A stretch of DNA of 64,000 bases from Neoarius graeffei (Eukaryota; Chordata; Actinopteri; Siluriformes; Ariidae): positions 3,811,878 through 3,875,877 of the forward strand of contig NC_083582.1 of NCBI RefSeq assembly GCF_027579695.1, in the 5' to 3' direction. The translations under genes and the position numbers were made by a program. Positions 1 through 10,130 of this stretch are shown here, one piece after another. Every line of letters starts with the position of its first letter. Position 1 is the stretch's first letter. The notes beneath the pieces are model-generated. The model had not been told where the DNA came from and made no database searches. It was given only the letters and a program-made list of their open reading frames with translations.

Positions 1-89
1 GCTGAAAGACTGAAGACGAATTGTCTGAGTGACACAAACATCAGGGAGAGACACATCCAAGCTCGTCTTCCTCCATTCGGAATATTCCT

Positions 90-145
<56 letters not shown>

Positions 146-442
146 TCCTCATAAAGTTCTGCATGAAACTATAAGAAACACACACAAAATGGTCCTCAAA
201 GTTCTACATGAAACTGTGTGAACACACACACAGTCCACATAAAGCTCTGCATGGAAAACACACGGTCCTCATAAAGTTCTGCATGAAAATATAAGAAACA
301 CACACAAAAAATGGTCCTCAAAGTTCTACATGAAACTGTGTGAAAACACACACACAGTCCACATAAAGCTCTGCATGAAACTATAAGAAACACACACACA
401 CACACACAAAATGGTCCTCAAAGTTCTACATGAAATTGTGTG

Positions 443-483
<41 letters not shown>

Positions 484-648
484 ATCCTCGTAAATTTCTG
501 CATGAAACTATAAGAAACACACACACACACACACAAAATAGTCCTCAAAGTTCTACATGAAACTGTGTGAACACACACACACAGTCCACATAAAGCTCTG
601 CATGGAAAACACACACACACACGGTCCTCATAAAGTTCTGCATAAAAC

Positions 649-712
<64 letters not shown>

Positions 713-784
713 GTCCTCAAAGTTCTACATGAAACTGTGTGAAAACACACACAGTGCTCATAAAGTTCTGCATGAAACTATAAG

Positions 785-846
<62 letters not shown>

Positions 847-1000
847 CCTCAAAGTTCTACATGAAACTGTGTGAAAACACACACACAAAAAAAATCATCC
901 TCGTAAATTTCTGCATGAAACTATAAGAAACACACACACAATGGTCCTCATAAGGTTCTGCATGAAACTATAAGAAACACACAAAATGGTCCTCAGAAAG
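90..1000. repeat. CA-rich compound satellite
   Basis: Long (CA)n runs alternate with a short spacer family. One spacer contains GTTCTGCATGAAACTATAAG and the other GTTCTACATGAAACTGTGTG. The two spacers alternate about eight times, so this is a higher-order satellite built on a dinucleotide repeat rather than a plain microsatellite. It lies just downstream (transcription sense) of the TRIM16-like 234-bp exon, inside that gene's next intron. The short ORFs here encode only His-Thr or Cys-Val strings and are not genes. Confidence 0.9.
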
Positions 1001-1042
1001 TTCTGCATGAAACTGTGTGGAAACACACCCACAGCAGCGTAC

Positions 1043-1276
1043 CTGCAGGAAGTCGATGCTGTTCTTGTTCTTGCTGAGTTTGTCCAGCTGTGTGTGTTTC
1101 CTCTTCAGTTCAGCACAGTGCTGCTCCACACACAGCTGAGCTCCGCCCACCTGTCCCAGTGTGCGTTTCTGCTCCACCTCCAGCACCTTGGTGAGCTCCG
1201 CCCTCACCTGCTCCACCCCCGCCTGCAGAGAGCTTACCTGCTGCTGGAGCACAGCCCGCACCTCACACACACATGC
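1043..1276 (-). CDS. trim16-like: TRIM16-like gene, coiled-coil exon (third coding exon seen)
   Basis: This internal exon is exactly 234 bp, the standard length of the TRIM coiled-coil exon, and is in phase 0 at both ends. The acceptor is a GT-rich tract ending TAG before 1276; the donor is CAG|GTACGC after 1043. It encodes 78 residues rich in Gln, Glu, Leu and Lys with heptad character (VLQQQVSSLQ, VEQVRAELTKVLEVEQ), ending NSIDFLQ. This matches the place where human TRIM16 reads NTVQFLE. Coiled coils of this family drive antiparallel dimerisation. The weak pyrimidine content of the acceptor, which sits in a (GT)n microsatellite, is odd. The remaining exons, including any B30.2/SPRY domain, must lie left of position 1. 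No stop or frameshift is seen. Confidence 0.85.
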
Positions 1277-1312
<36 letters not shown>

Positions 1313-1999
1313 CAGCTGTGACCAATTCCGTTATTTAGTGAATCAACAGAATGAACTTCACTGTGTCTTTCTGTAGAAACATTATGTGAGTAATGATTAG
1401 TTTCCTGTAATGGCATGCCCCCAAATGATTTATGGGACAATTTGATGGACGTACTGTGACATGACTGAATTCGCATCACATCATACAGTGTAAGAGGGGT
1501 GTGGCCTACATCTACTGTAACAGGAAGATCATGATGGAGGTCAAATGACACATGCCATGTGCAATGCAAATATACAGTAGACGTGCTACTGTAAACAAAT
1601 AATCACAAAGCGAGTTCAAATCATGTACAGCTTTTTAAAAAAAATCTTATTCGAGACGTCCCAAAACTGTGTACAGAACAATGTGACGAGTGTGCCGAGT
1701 TTTACTGGGTGTAGTGTGTTTATAGCATTTTTACTGGTTGATTTATTTATTTTTGAAAATAATGTGTTCCTCTGCTACTGCAAGAAATAAAGTATAAAAC
1801 ATGACCAATACACTCTCTCTCTCTCTCTCTCCTGTCAGTCAGAGAGACACGAGCCAATCACAGGCAGCTCTGAGCTCATGTATGTGGAAGAGGGCAGATA
1901 GCGCTTTCCTCAGTGTTACGTTGCTCTGTGATGCAGCAGTTTGAAAAGATCCAGCTGGCTTCACATATCGCAGAGGAATCACATGTTAACGCCAATCTA
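1277..1999. other. TRIM16-like intron, no gene seen
   Basis: Left part of the second intron of the TRIM16-like gene. It holds a (CA)n tract at about 1281-1310 and a (CT)n tract near 1813-1832. I see no exon, RNA gene or recognisable transposon in the rest. Confidence 0.6.
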
Positions 2000-2398
2000 C
2001 ACTCCCTAGCCACTTTAATAGGAACGTGTTCTTGGTTCTAAGATCGCTGTTCTTGGCTGCAGGAGTGGAACCCAGTGTGTTCTTCTGTTCTGCTGTTGCA
2101 TGCTGAGATGCTTTTCTGCTCATCACGGTTGTAAAGAGTGATTATATGAGTTACTATATCCTTCCTGGAAAAAAAAAAAAAAAAATCTCAAACCAGTCTG
2201 TCCATTTCCCTCTGACCCTCTCTCATCAACAAGGCGTTTGTTTCCGCCCACAGAACTGTCGCTCACTCACTCAGTGTTTTTTGTTTTCTGCACCATTCTG
2301 TGTAAACTCTAGAGACTGCTGTGTGTGAAAACCCCAGGAGATCAGCAGCTTCTGAAATACTCAAACCTCACACTCATCTGGCTCAAACCAACACCCAT

Positions 2399-2452
<54 letters not shown>

Positions 2453-2651
2453 AAGAAAGAAAGAAAGTCACACTTCACTGTGAGATCACAATTTTTCCCA
2501 TTCGGATGTTTGACCATTGTGAACATTAACTGAAGCTCCTGATTTGTATCTGCGGGATTTGATGCATCCATCGAGCGATCGGCTGATTACAGAACTGCAT
2601 TAAACAGCTGCAGGTGGCTGTAGGGGTGTTCCTAATAAAGTGGCCAGTGAG
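2000..2651. mobile_element. Small TIR DNA element, copy A (GGCCACTTTATTAGGAAC family)
   Basis: The left end reads CACTCCCTAGCCACTTTAAT. The right end, reverse-complemented, reads CTCACTGGCCACTTTATTAG. These are imperfect terminal inverted repeats of about 25 bp, and TA flanks both sides (1998-1999 and 2652-2653). The element is 652 bp without a credible ORF, so it is non-autonomous. It contains a (GA)n tract at about 2403-2449. Two relatives lie at 22006-22554 (reverse orientation) and 23757-32055 (interrupted). TA duplication suggests a Tc1/mariner or pogo source, but no transposase is present to prove it. Confidence 0.8.
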
Positions 2652-3055
2652 TATATTTCTGTGTCGAATCATGGTGTTCGTATAATATGAGAAGATATTG
2701 ATGCTGGTCAGCGTTGTGCAAGTTCTTCACAAGAGTGAGCTCAAAGATCAGTTCACAGATTAAAACAAACTAGTTCACGTTCATGTCTTCTGAATTTTTA
2801 ATGAGCTGCTCTGAATCCAAAGTGAAATTCACCCACCATGAGAAAGCTCTTGGAGTTTACTTTATTGATATAAGCAAAATCACTTGTGTCACAACCGGCG
2901 CCATAAAACAACACGGGTCGAGACAAGGAACGCATGAAAAAAAAAATCAAAATGGTCATGTAATAATTTTCCAAGGTGCGATCCTGAGACATCATAATAC
3001 ATCGTATTTCACATCACAATATGAACATCAAGAACGTCATTCACTCTCATCAGAG

Positions 3056-3202
3056 TATATATATGTTATTTACCAGCTGGGAGGTCCGTATCATGAAATA
3101 CCATGACTGAGGTCTTGAAAGTACTGAGTGAGGCCCTCTGGGCCGAGGTCACGGTATTTCACCATACAGACCAACCTTAAGCTGGTAAATAATATATTTA
3201 TT
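3056..3202. repeat. Hairpin MITE-like inverted repeat
   Basis: Arms of about 45 bp face each other: TTATTTACCAGCTGGGAGGT near 3065 and its imperfect reverse complement ending near 3195 (CTTAAGCTGGTAAATAATAT). The loop contains a smaller inverted pair around CGGTATTTCA. The structure looks like a foldback MITE end and lies within the TRIM16-like intron. Confidence 0.6.
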
Positions 3203-4647
3203 TTTTTTTTTACCAAATTCTAACAGAAAATGAGAGCGCCCAAAAGGGAAAACCGAGCCGAGCCGCCATTTTGAATCCTCATTCACAGCTGTAACGCAAA
3301 CGGATTCATCCTCGGTATACAAGTGCACTTCCATGGCAGGAATAAACTACATTTTGCCGCCAAAAGCCTCGGTCACAACCAGCCGTACATGCTCCTACGG
3401 CTGGTCTACGTGCAAAAAACGCAAGAAACGCATGGAGGGCGCGCGAGAAACGCACGGAGGGTGCGCGTGTGACATGCTGATTTTTAAGCTGTAGACTGGC
3501 CGCAGAGGTTCTTTGTCATGTCAAACAAACTCTACGGGCACTTACGTTTTTTTCAGGTTGCAAGACAAACTTACGGCCAACGTGCGTCTTTCTCCACGAA
3601 CAACAAAAAAAACGCATCGATTTGGGAAACGCCAAAAATTGCACGGCCAAAAAAAATCGCACGTCCGGTTGTGACCTAGGCTTATGTCGTCCCCTATTTA
3701 TACAAATAGGAGTCATTCAGGATTCAGCCATGTTTTTGCTCGGCGTTAGCAAGTTACAGGTTTTTAGCTTTCTCCTGAAATGTTTTCTTTTATTTCTTCT
3801 TCCTCAGGGGAGTAAAACTCATTTTCGCTGTGAACATTGTCGTTATCGCTATCCATGCTGTAAAATTAATGCTGTTCTCCTGAGAAATGCTGGCAAACAT
3901 TTATAAGATTTTTGATAATCTTATAAATAAATCTTATAAAAAAAAAAAAAGATAAATGTTGACAAAAAAATGCTACTATGTTGTTGTTGTGAACGAGCGA
4001 GTCGCCAGAGGTCCGTAACCAGGGTCCGTAACTGGGGTCCGTATCGTAGGATACGGACCCGCTCGCCAACCAATCAGAGTGCAGGATTTGATGGAAACCA
4101 CACCGCGAAAAAAAAAAAATTTAGGCACTGCCTAAAAGTGGATCTCCCAATGAGCGTAAAATATCTTAATAAATAATCCTACATCATTTTATAAAAAGCA
4201 AATTAAACATAAGCCCTGGATAAAAATTTCGTTGTCCGGTGGTCAAGTGTTTATGAGATACATTGCCTTGCACTTATGATTGGGTTCCAGATGGTCACAA
4301 AAGCCGTTAAAATCAGGTTGATTCTTTACCATGTTCTCTTAATATGGAGCTTCACTCCGCTACGATACTCACATTCATATTTATTCACGACAAACTGATT
4401 CACTCTGTTCACCAAAAATGAGGATGTTCAATAAACGGCACTCATTTATCACGCATGCCTGTCTGTGGCAGAGACGGCTGCAGTCGCAGGAGGTTCTTTA
4501 TTTTAAAACGGCAGGCAAACAAATCAATTATGTGCAATATTTGTTGTATATCTTTTGTAAATAGTGTGGATAATGCGCTTGTGCTTTCTCATTTCTATTA
4601 CACACTCTCGTACTCTTGTTTTCTACTTTGGAGCTGCTGCAACATGA
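3203..4647. other. Intronic spacer with one short hairpin
   Basis: No exon or transposase was recognised. At 4035-4060 a perfect 11-bp stem (GGGTCCGTATC, loop GTAG, then its complement) lies among repeated GGTCCGTA words. The same GGTCCGTAT word occurs in the hairpin repeat at 3056, so both could be the two ends of one degenerate foldback element. Confidence 0.45.
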
Positions 4648-4684
4648 ATTTCCCCTACGGGGGATCAATAAAGTTTCTTATCTG
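4648..4684 (+). repeat. Probable LINE 3' tail
   Basis: The words TTTCCCC and GGGGGATCAATAAAG, followed by a short run ending TTATCTGA, resemble the 3' termini of teleost CR1/L2-group LINEs. No coding part is recognisable upstream, so this would be a severely 5'-truncated copy. Confidence 0.5.
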
Positions 4685-5814
4685 ATGGTCATGTGATCAA
4701 CTAACAGGATCAGCAGAATATTGTGCACGAGATAAACAAGGCTGAGTACATCAGGTGAACGGATCAGCGCTGAGCGATGCGTCACAGCCGGTGTGTGTTT
4801 TGTGAGTGCTGTGAGTATACTGCGAGGAATTAAAGCTGGAGAGCTTGAATGTGACACAGTGAGCGTGTGAGTTGGGAAATGGAGTCCTCGGTGGCCATGT
4901 TTGAAGGCTGTGGTGCGCCATGGGAAATGGAGTCCAACTCTGATTCTGATGCCGACTTGACAATGTGCCAAATTAAAGCTGTATTGCCTTTTAGATTTTT
5001 CAAGTGTAGGTCATAAATGAATTTTATCGACACCCAATTATTTTTGTTTAGTGACCAAAAGCTACTGAATTCAAATCAGACTTCCAATTTTATTTTTTTA
5101 AAATAGAACAATTAATGAATTTATCTCCACATGGCTCTAAATTCTCTGCTATTTTTTCCTGCTTCACCATGACCCAATACCAGATACTACGTCATGCATC
5201 ACATCACGTGGTGATCTTTCCCCGTTCACGCAAGGCATTGTGGGATACAAATTTGAAACAGGAGATAAAAATGGAGGACGTGAGTGTGCGAATGAAACGT
5301 GAAAGACCGACTACAGTGATGGAAAGAAAGCGAGAAGAAAAGACGTTATGTTCTATACGAAGGAAAGGAAACGCAGGACCAAACTAATAAATATGGGTGC
5401 TCAGCGAGCACCTCGGTGTGATCAGCTGTTCGTTTAGCGACAGAATGATGGAACTGTCAGTGCACGCTCAAAGGGAAACCTGTAGATGGCAGTAATGCAA
5501 CACGGTGGATGCCAGCTGCCGTAAAACCCAAAAGAAGAAGGTAAACCTGCGCATGCGCACACGGACTTCCTCTGTCTGCTCGACTGCGCCAAGCGAGCGA
5601 TTTCATGCACATTTGCTTTAATCCCCTCAAATTAAATAACTTCCCAGCCACAGAATGGCCTGATATTTCTGAGATATTACAGAAATAAACAGATATCACA
5701 ATCACCACATTTCAGACGGAACTAAATTTCACCGACTTCATGAAATCAAAAGGCCGTCTCGCTTTAAATATTTTAAATGTGTCACTCAGGATGAATGCCT
5801 AAACCACTGAAGAT
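4685..5814. other. Intronic spacer, nothing recognised
   Basis: The longest ORFs (60-97 codons) lack domain resemblance or biased composition, and their frames overlap on both strands. GGGAAATGGAGTCC is repeated near 4876 and 4921, which is a small local duplication. Confidence 0.4.
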
Positions 5815-6146
5815 TCTTCTTCTTCTTCCCCATAGCCAGCAAGGGCTGTAAGGACACCAGTGATTATATTTTAACAGTCCATCATTGGTGTGTCTCAGGC
5901 ATTTAAACTTGGCGGAGTCCGTCCCTCTCCAAGCTTGATCAATGGACAATTTAGAGTAGCCAGTTAGCCTAACTGCATGTCTTTGGACTGTGGGGGAAAC
6001 TGGAGTACCTGGAGGAAACCCACACGGACACGGGGAGAACATGCAAACTCCACACAGAAAGGCCCCTCGTTGGCTGCGAGGTTTGAACCCGGAACCTTCT
6101 TGCTGTGAGGAAACAGTGCACCACTGTGCCACCCAAACTGATGAAG
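5815..6146 (-). repeat. Diverged tRNA-derived SINE
   Basis: On the minus strand it starts with a tRNA-like head (GGGTGGCACAGTGGTGCACT). It continues through the same conserved centre as the abundant SINE of this window (GGAGTTTGCATGTTCTCCCC; CAGTCCAAAGACATGCAGTT). Its 3' part differs from the other copies and ends in (GAA)n. It is therefore an older or different subfamily sharing the head and centre. Confidence 0.75.
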
Positions 6147-6186
6147 ATATGTGTCCCAAATAACCAAACCCTGAGAATGTCATAAA

Positions 6187-6285
6187 TGCATCATCTCATC
6201 TCATCTCATCTGTAGCCGCTTTATCCTGTTCTACAGGGTTGCAGGCAAGCTGGAGCCTATCCCAGCTGACTATGGTGTTCAGGTA
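6187..6285 (-). repeat. SINE 3'-tail fragment
   Basis: About 100 bp matching only the 3' part of the main SINE family: the (TCTCA)n tail, then TGTAGCCGCTTTATCCTGTT and the GGAGCCTATCCCAGCTGACT block. It is 5'-truncated, as expected of target-primed insertion. Confidence 0.8.
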
Positions 6286-6383
6286 TTTTGTTTTATTAAT
6301 GGCAAGAAAACTCAATGTGGAAATTCCAAACCAATCTGTGGTTGGTTGAAGAGAGCAACTGGACTTGCTTGAAGATTCTTGAA

Positions 6384-6417
6384 AACGTTTCGCCTCTCAT
6401 CCTAAAGGCTTCCTCAG
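6384..6417 (-). ncRNA. Hammerhead-ribozyme-like core, minus unit
   Basis: Read on the minus strand: CTGAGGA, a GCCT/AGGC stem with a loop, then GAAACGTT. CTGAGGA fits the hammerhead CUGANGA consensus and GAAA is the second invariant strand. It is the minus-strand counterpart of the motif at 6758. The very short stem III would favour dimer activity. This is an inference from motif order only. Confidence 0.4.
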
Positions 6418-6757
6418 TTCTGTCTGTCTAATAGGGAGTATCAGGTATTTATCCTCTCATGGATCATCATAGAATCCGAATCAGAATGCTGATGGCTGCA
6501 TTGTAGGTGGCTGATGACACCCACCTCTGTTCAGTGATGGTCGTTCCAGGTTGACAAAAATGAACGATCCTCTCTGGCTAAGACGTCTGCCAGTTTTCAG
6601 GAAGTCCTCTCATATTCCCGCACCAGTTGAAGGGATCTCATCCCAAAGTGCGTAGAAACATATCTGTGACGAATCTCAGTCATCCAGGTACATAGTAATC
6701 TGTGGTTGGTTGAAGAGAGCAACTGGACTTGCTTGCTGTCCCTTTAGTCAGACAGAA

Positions 6758-6791
6758 CTGAGGATGCCTTTAGGATGAGAGGCGAAACGTT
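6758..6791 (+). ncRNA. Hammerhead-ribozyme-like core, first plus unit
   Basis: CTGAGGA at 6758-6764, then a TGCCT...AGAGGC stem-loop, then GAAAC at 6784-6788 and GTT as a possible cleavage triplet. GAA just before the core can pair with TTC just after the triplet (short stem I). The order and spacing fit a minimal type I hammerhead of the sort reported in Penelope-like elements. One base of stem II differs from the later units. Confidence 0.4.
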
Positions 6792-7121
6792 TTCAAGAAT
6801 CTTCAAGCAAGTCCAGTTGCTCTCTTCTACCAACCACAGATAACTATGCACCTGGATGACTGAGATTTGTCACAGATATGTTTCTACACACTTTGGGATG
6901 AGATCCCTTCGACTGGTGCGGGAGTATGAGAGGACTTCCAGAAAACTGGCAGACACCTTAGCCAGAGAGGATCGTTCATTTTTGTCAACCTGGAACGACC
7001 ATCACTGAACAGAGGTGGGTGTCATCAGCCACCTACAATGCAGCCATCAGCATTCTGATTCGGACTCTATGATGATCCATGAGAGGATAAATACTGGATA
7101 CTCCCTATTAGTCAGACAGAA

Positions 7122-7155
7122 CTGAGGAAGCCTTTAGGATGAGAGGCGAAACATT
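7122..7155 (+). ncRNA. Hammerhead-like core, second plus unit (likely inactive)
   Basis: Same arrangement as the 6758 motif, 364 bp downstream. The segment after GAAAC reads ATT instead of GTT, which removes the G of the short stem III and should weaken or abolish cleavage. Confidence 0.35.
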
Positions 7156-7485
7156 TTCAAGAATCTTCAAGCAAGTCCAGTTGCTCTCTTCTACCAACCA
7201 CAGATAACTATGCACCTGGATGACTGAGATTCATCACAGATATGTTTCTACGCACTTTGGGATGGGATCCCTTCGACTGGTGCGGGAGTATGAGAGGACT
7301 TCCAGAAAACTGGCAGACATCTTAGCCAGAGAGGATCGTTCATTTTTGTCAACCTGGAACGACCATCACTGAACAGAGGTGGATGTCATCAGCCACCTAC
7401 AATGCAGCCATCAGCATTCTGATTCGGACTCTATGATGATCCATGAGAGGATAAATACTGGATACTCCCTATTAGTCAGACAGAA

Positions 7486-7519
7486 CTGAGGAAGCCTTTA
7501 GGATGAGAGGCGAAACGTT
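7486..7519 (+). ncRNA. Hammerhead-like core, third plus unit
   Basis: CTGAGGA, the AGCCT...AGAGGC stem II and GAAACGTT are all intact, again exactly 364 bp after the previous unit. The tandem units 6758 to 7486 could in principle release 364-nt monomers if the cores cleave. Confidence 0.4.
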
Positions 7520-7953
7520 TTCAAGAATCTTCAAGCAAGTCCAGTTGCTCTCTTCTACCAACCACAGATTACTATGCACCTGGATGACTGAGATTCGTCA
7601 CAGATGTGTTCCAAGCCAATCCCGTGATATCTGAATATATCCTAAATGCCTTGAGCTAAGATCTAGACACGGACTTTATCCAAGTCCATTCCATTGGACT
7701 AAGTCCATGTCCATACTATTTGTATATAAATAATAAATAAATGTACGACTTTCAGCAACGTTTCAGTGTTTACTGTGTACTTTAACATAAACATCTCCAT
7801 GTCCTCATTCTTTTTAATGCTGCTTTCAGAGTTTTTCTGTTTACAGAAGGCACCTTGAAGAATGTGTTTAATCACCAGCTGCTCAGATGCAGCTCCTGGA
7901 CCTGATGGACTTCCTGTGTAGCATTGTCTTGTAAATACTGAAAGTAAGTGTAC

Positions 7954-8049
7954 CTCTACAGACAGAACGCAGCTCTGCAGTTTGTTGATGGAGTTCTCAG
8001 CTGCTGTCAGCGTCTTCGCCAACTCGGCCTGTTTATCCTGGAGCTCTTT
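7954..8049 (-). CDS. trim16-like: TRIM16-like gene, 96-bp exon (second coding exon)
   Basis: This exon is exactly 96 bp, the typical length of the TRIM exon between B-box and coiled coil. The acceptor is TGTTAACAG|AAAGAG and the donor is GAG|GTACAC. Both ends are in phase 0, matching the flanking exons. The 32 residues begin KELQDKQAELAKTLTAAENS and end LQSCVLSVE, comparable to the TRIM16 segment that reads [20 protein letters not shown]. It starts the coiled coil that follows the B-boxes. Intron lengths are 3.0 kb upstream and 6.7 kb downstream, both loaded with repeats. Confidence 0.88.
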
Positions 8050-8081
8050 CTGTTAACATACACACATTTACACACATTATA

Positions 8082-8297
8082 TGCGACGGTAAGTCAGAAA
8101 GTTCTGAGACAGATGTTAATTTCAAAAGGTGTGAAAGACGTCCCCTGGAATTCTACAAAGAAGGAATTCTGCGATGGAAACACCGCTTGCAGAAGTGTTT
8201 AGACTTAAATGGAGGATATGTAGAGAAATAGCTTTGTTATTTTCATAAATAAAGATTTTTTTCAATTTGTCTTAGAACTTTTTGACTTCCCCTCGTA
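8082..8297 (+). mobile_element. Internally deleted mariner relic
   Basis: The ends GGTAAGTCAGAAAGTTCTGA and (right end reversed) GGGAAGTCAAAAAGTTCTAA form inverted repeats of about 28 bp. Between them is a plus-strand remnant encoding FYKEGILRWKHRLQKCLDLN and GGYVEK, followed by a stop, which looks like a mariner transposase C-terminus. Most of the element is deleted. Confidence 0.7.
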
Positions 8298-9019
8298 CAC
8301 ACATACCATCCAGTATACACACACACAAACACAAACACACTGCACTGGGTCAACTTCATGCTTTCATGATCAGCTCGGATTATGACTGTGTTGTGCTGTG
8401 TGATATTCCACTGGACAGTAACGCTGAGAGCCTTTAATAAGTCCACACTCTCCTCAGGGGTGAGATACAGATCCTGAGATGTCTCACGTTGCAATCTTCA
8501 GTATCTTTTCTTGCCTGTATTCCGATGATCTGAATGGAATGTGTCAGCATTGTGTAGGAGGGTTTACATTCCGCAGACAGGTCCATACAGGCCTCGTGGC
8601 CGCAGGAAATCAGGGAAAATGCCCTTCACTACATTCTTTATCTCACGAAAGAACAACAAACCAACAGATTTACTGAGTAACACGAGCTGAAAACTAGAAC
8701 TGCTCAGTGCAGGGATGTGATTTTTTTTTTCTAATTTGGTTTTTGGAGCACAATTCTCAAATCTGTTCAGATCAGCTGTCTCTCTGATTCGATCGTGTTC
8801 GGATTTGTTGCTCGGGGGGAAAGATGGAACAGTTTGACCCGTTTTGGGTTCTTTACATATTCTGAAAACTAACAGGTAACAGGTTACATTTCTGATGGAC
8901 CAACTGGTGTTCACCAATCCACCCTGACTGAAAACACAAGGTCCAATCAGGAACCTCTGGTTTTCCCAGTGATGGTCATTTTGTTCTTTAATTATATTAA
9001 GAATTAATTATTGCATATA
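8298..9019. other. TRIM16-like intron, no gene seen
   Basis: First-intron sequence between the mariner relic and the next TIR element. Short ORFs here have no recognisable domain and there is no splice-bounded exon candidate. Confidence 0.5.
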
Positions 9020-9410
9020 CAGTCCCCTTTGAAAGTATCGGAATGACAAGGCCAGTTCTTTTGTTTTCTTCTCTACACTGGAGATATTTGCGAAGAATGC
9101 AACAGTGTGGTGATGTCAGTGGGGTCGCCGGCTTGATGCAGTTATTGCGAGCAAGTGATATGCAACCAAATATTAAGCACTATTTACTTTAAGACCATCT
9201 GGTCCTTTAATTTTGCTCACTTAAAAATTGGGTAGTTTTCCGTCAAAGGTCACATGTTCCAAGTTGTTTAAAACATTGAGATGTAAATCTCAGGAAACGA
9301 AACTGAAATTCTTATCTATCATCTGATATTCATCTTTTGATCTCAAATCCAAATGTCTTCAGTGTACAGCAAAAACAAAAGTCCTGGCCTTGCTGTTCCA
9401 ATGTTTTTGT
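9020..9410. mobile_element. Non-autonomous TIR element (Tc1-like)
   Basis: The left end reads GAAAGTATCGGAATGACAAG and the right end, reversed, reads AAACATTGGAACAGCAAGGC. Both continue into TTTTGTTTT and TACACTG, so the inverted repeats are about 65 bp and imperfect. TA precedes the left end. There is no ORF. Confidence 0.6.
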
Positions 9411-9707
9411 AGATGAACAATGTGGAGATATTTGAAAACAAGCTATTAGCCTGTGGGTGACTAAAGTATGTATGCCATTGATTAATTCCACACATGACAA
9501 GGGTTCAAATTTGAAACAATCTGGGTAGAAACCTTGTGTCTCTCTGACACACCCAGCAACTTCAGCCCTTATACAAATAAGTAAAGTGAATACAAAAGCA
9601 CATTTTTTTGGAAAGACCTATTCACATCATCACCATGATCTTTACTGCAAACCCTAACACAGCATCAACATGCTCTTTACTCCAACTCCAATACACTACC
9701 ACCATGA

Positions 9708-10130
9708 TCACTACTCCAAACCCCAACAGAACATCACCACGATCTTTACTCCAAACCCCAACAGAACATCACCACGATCTTTACTCCAAACCCCAACAGA
9801 ACATCACCACGATCTTTACTCCAAACCCCAACAGAACATCACCACGATCTTTACTCCAAACCCCAACAGAACATCACCACGATCTTTACTCCAAACCCCA
9901 ACAGAACATCACCACGATCTTTACTCCAAACCCCAACAGAACATCACCACGATCTTTACTCCAAACCCCAACAGAACATCACCACGATCTTTACTCCAAA
10001 CCCCAACAGAACATCACCACGATCTTTACTCCAAACCCCAACAGAACATCACCACGATCTTTACTCCAAACCCCAACAGAACATCACCACGATCTTTACT
10101 CCAAACCCCAACAGAACATCACTATGATCT
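9708..10130. repeat. 35-bp minisatellite, about 12 copies
   Basis: The unit CCCCAACAGAACATCACCAC followed by GATCTTTACTCCAAA repeats with a strict 35-bp period and near-perfect identity. Degenerate copies flank both sides (9630-9707 and 10130-10205). Because 35 is not a multiple of 3, translation cycles through three peptide versions, and all plus frames stay open. That yields ORFs of 178 and 217 codons that are artefacts. It lies in the first intron of the TRIM16-like gene. Confidence 0.93.

Larger units (their letters stand above)
6330..7605. mobile_element. Penelope-type 364-bp repeats: one inverted plus tandem direct copies
   Basis: A repeat unit with the landmark words CTGAGGAAGCCTTTAGGATG and GGCGAAACGTTTTCAAG occurs in minus orientation from about 6330 to 6720. 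It then occurs in plus orientation with starts at 6749, 7113 and 7477. Both spacings are exactly 364 bp; the minus part also repeats at 364 bp (6334 and 6698). There is no ORF. Tandem and inverted partial units are typical of the terminal repeats (pseudo-LTRs) of Penelope-like elements, and also of hammerhead retrozymes. Each unit carries a hammerhead-like core. It lies in the second intron of the TRIM16-like gene. Confidence 0.75.

Noticed and set aside
557..926. ORFs of His-Thr and Cys-Val repeats
   Set aside because: Pure (CA)n microsatellite translation.
2321..2571. Arg-Glu and Ser-Leu repeat ORFs
   Set aside because: They come from the (GA)n tract inside the TIR element.
9708..10130. 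CRISPR-like array
   Set aside because: Units are directly adjacent with no unique spacers, and the window is vertebrate DNA.
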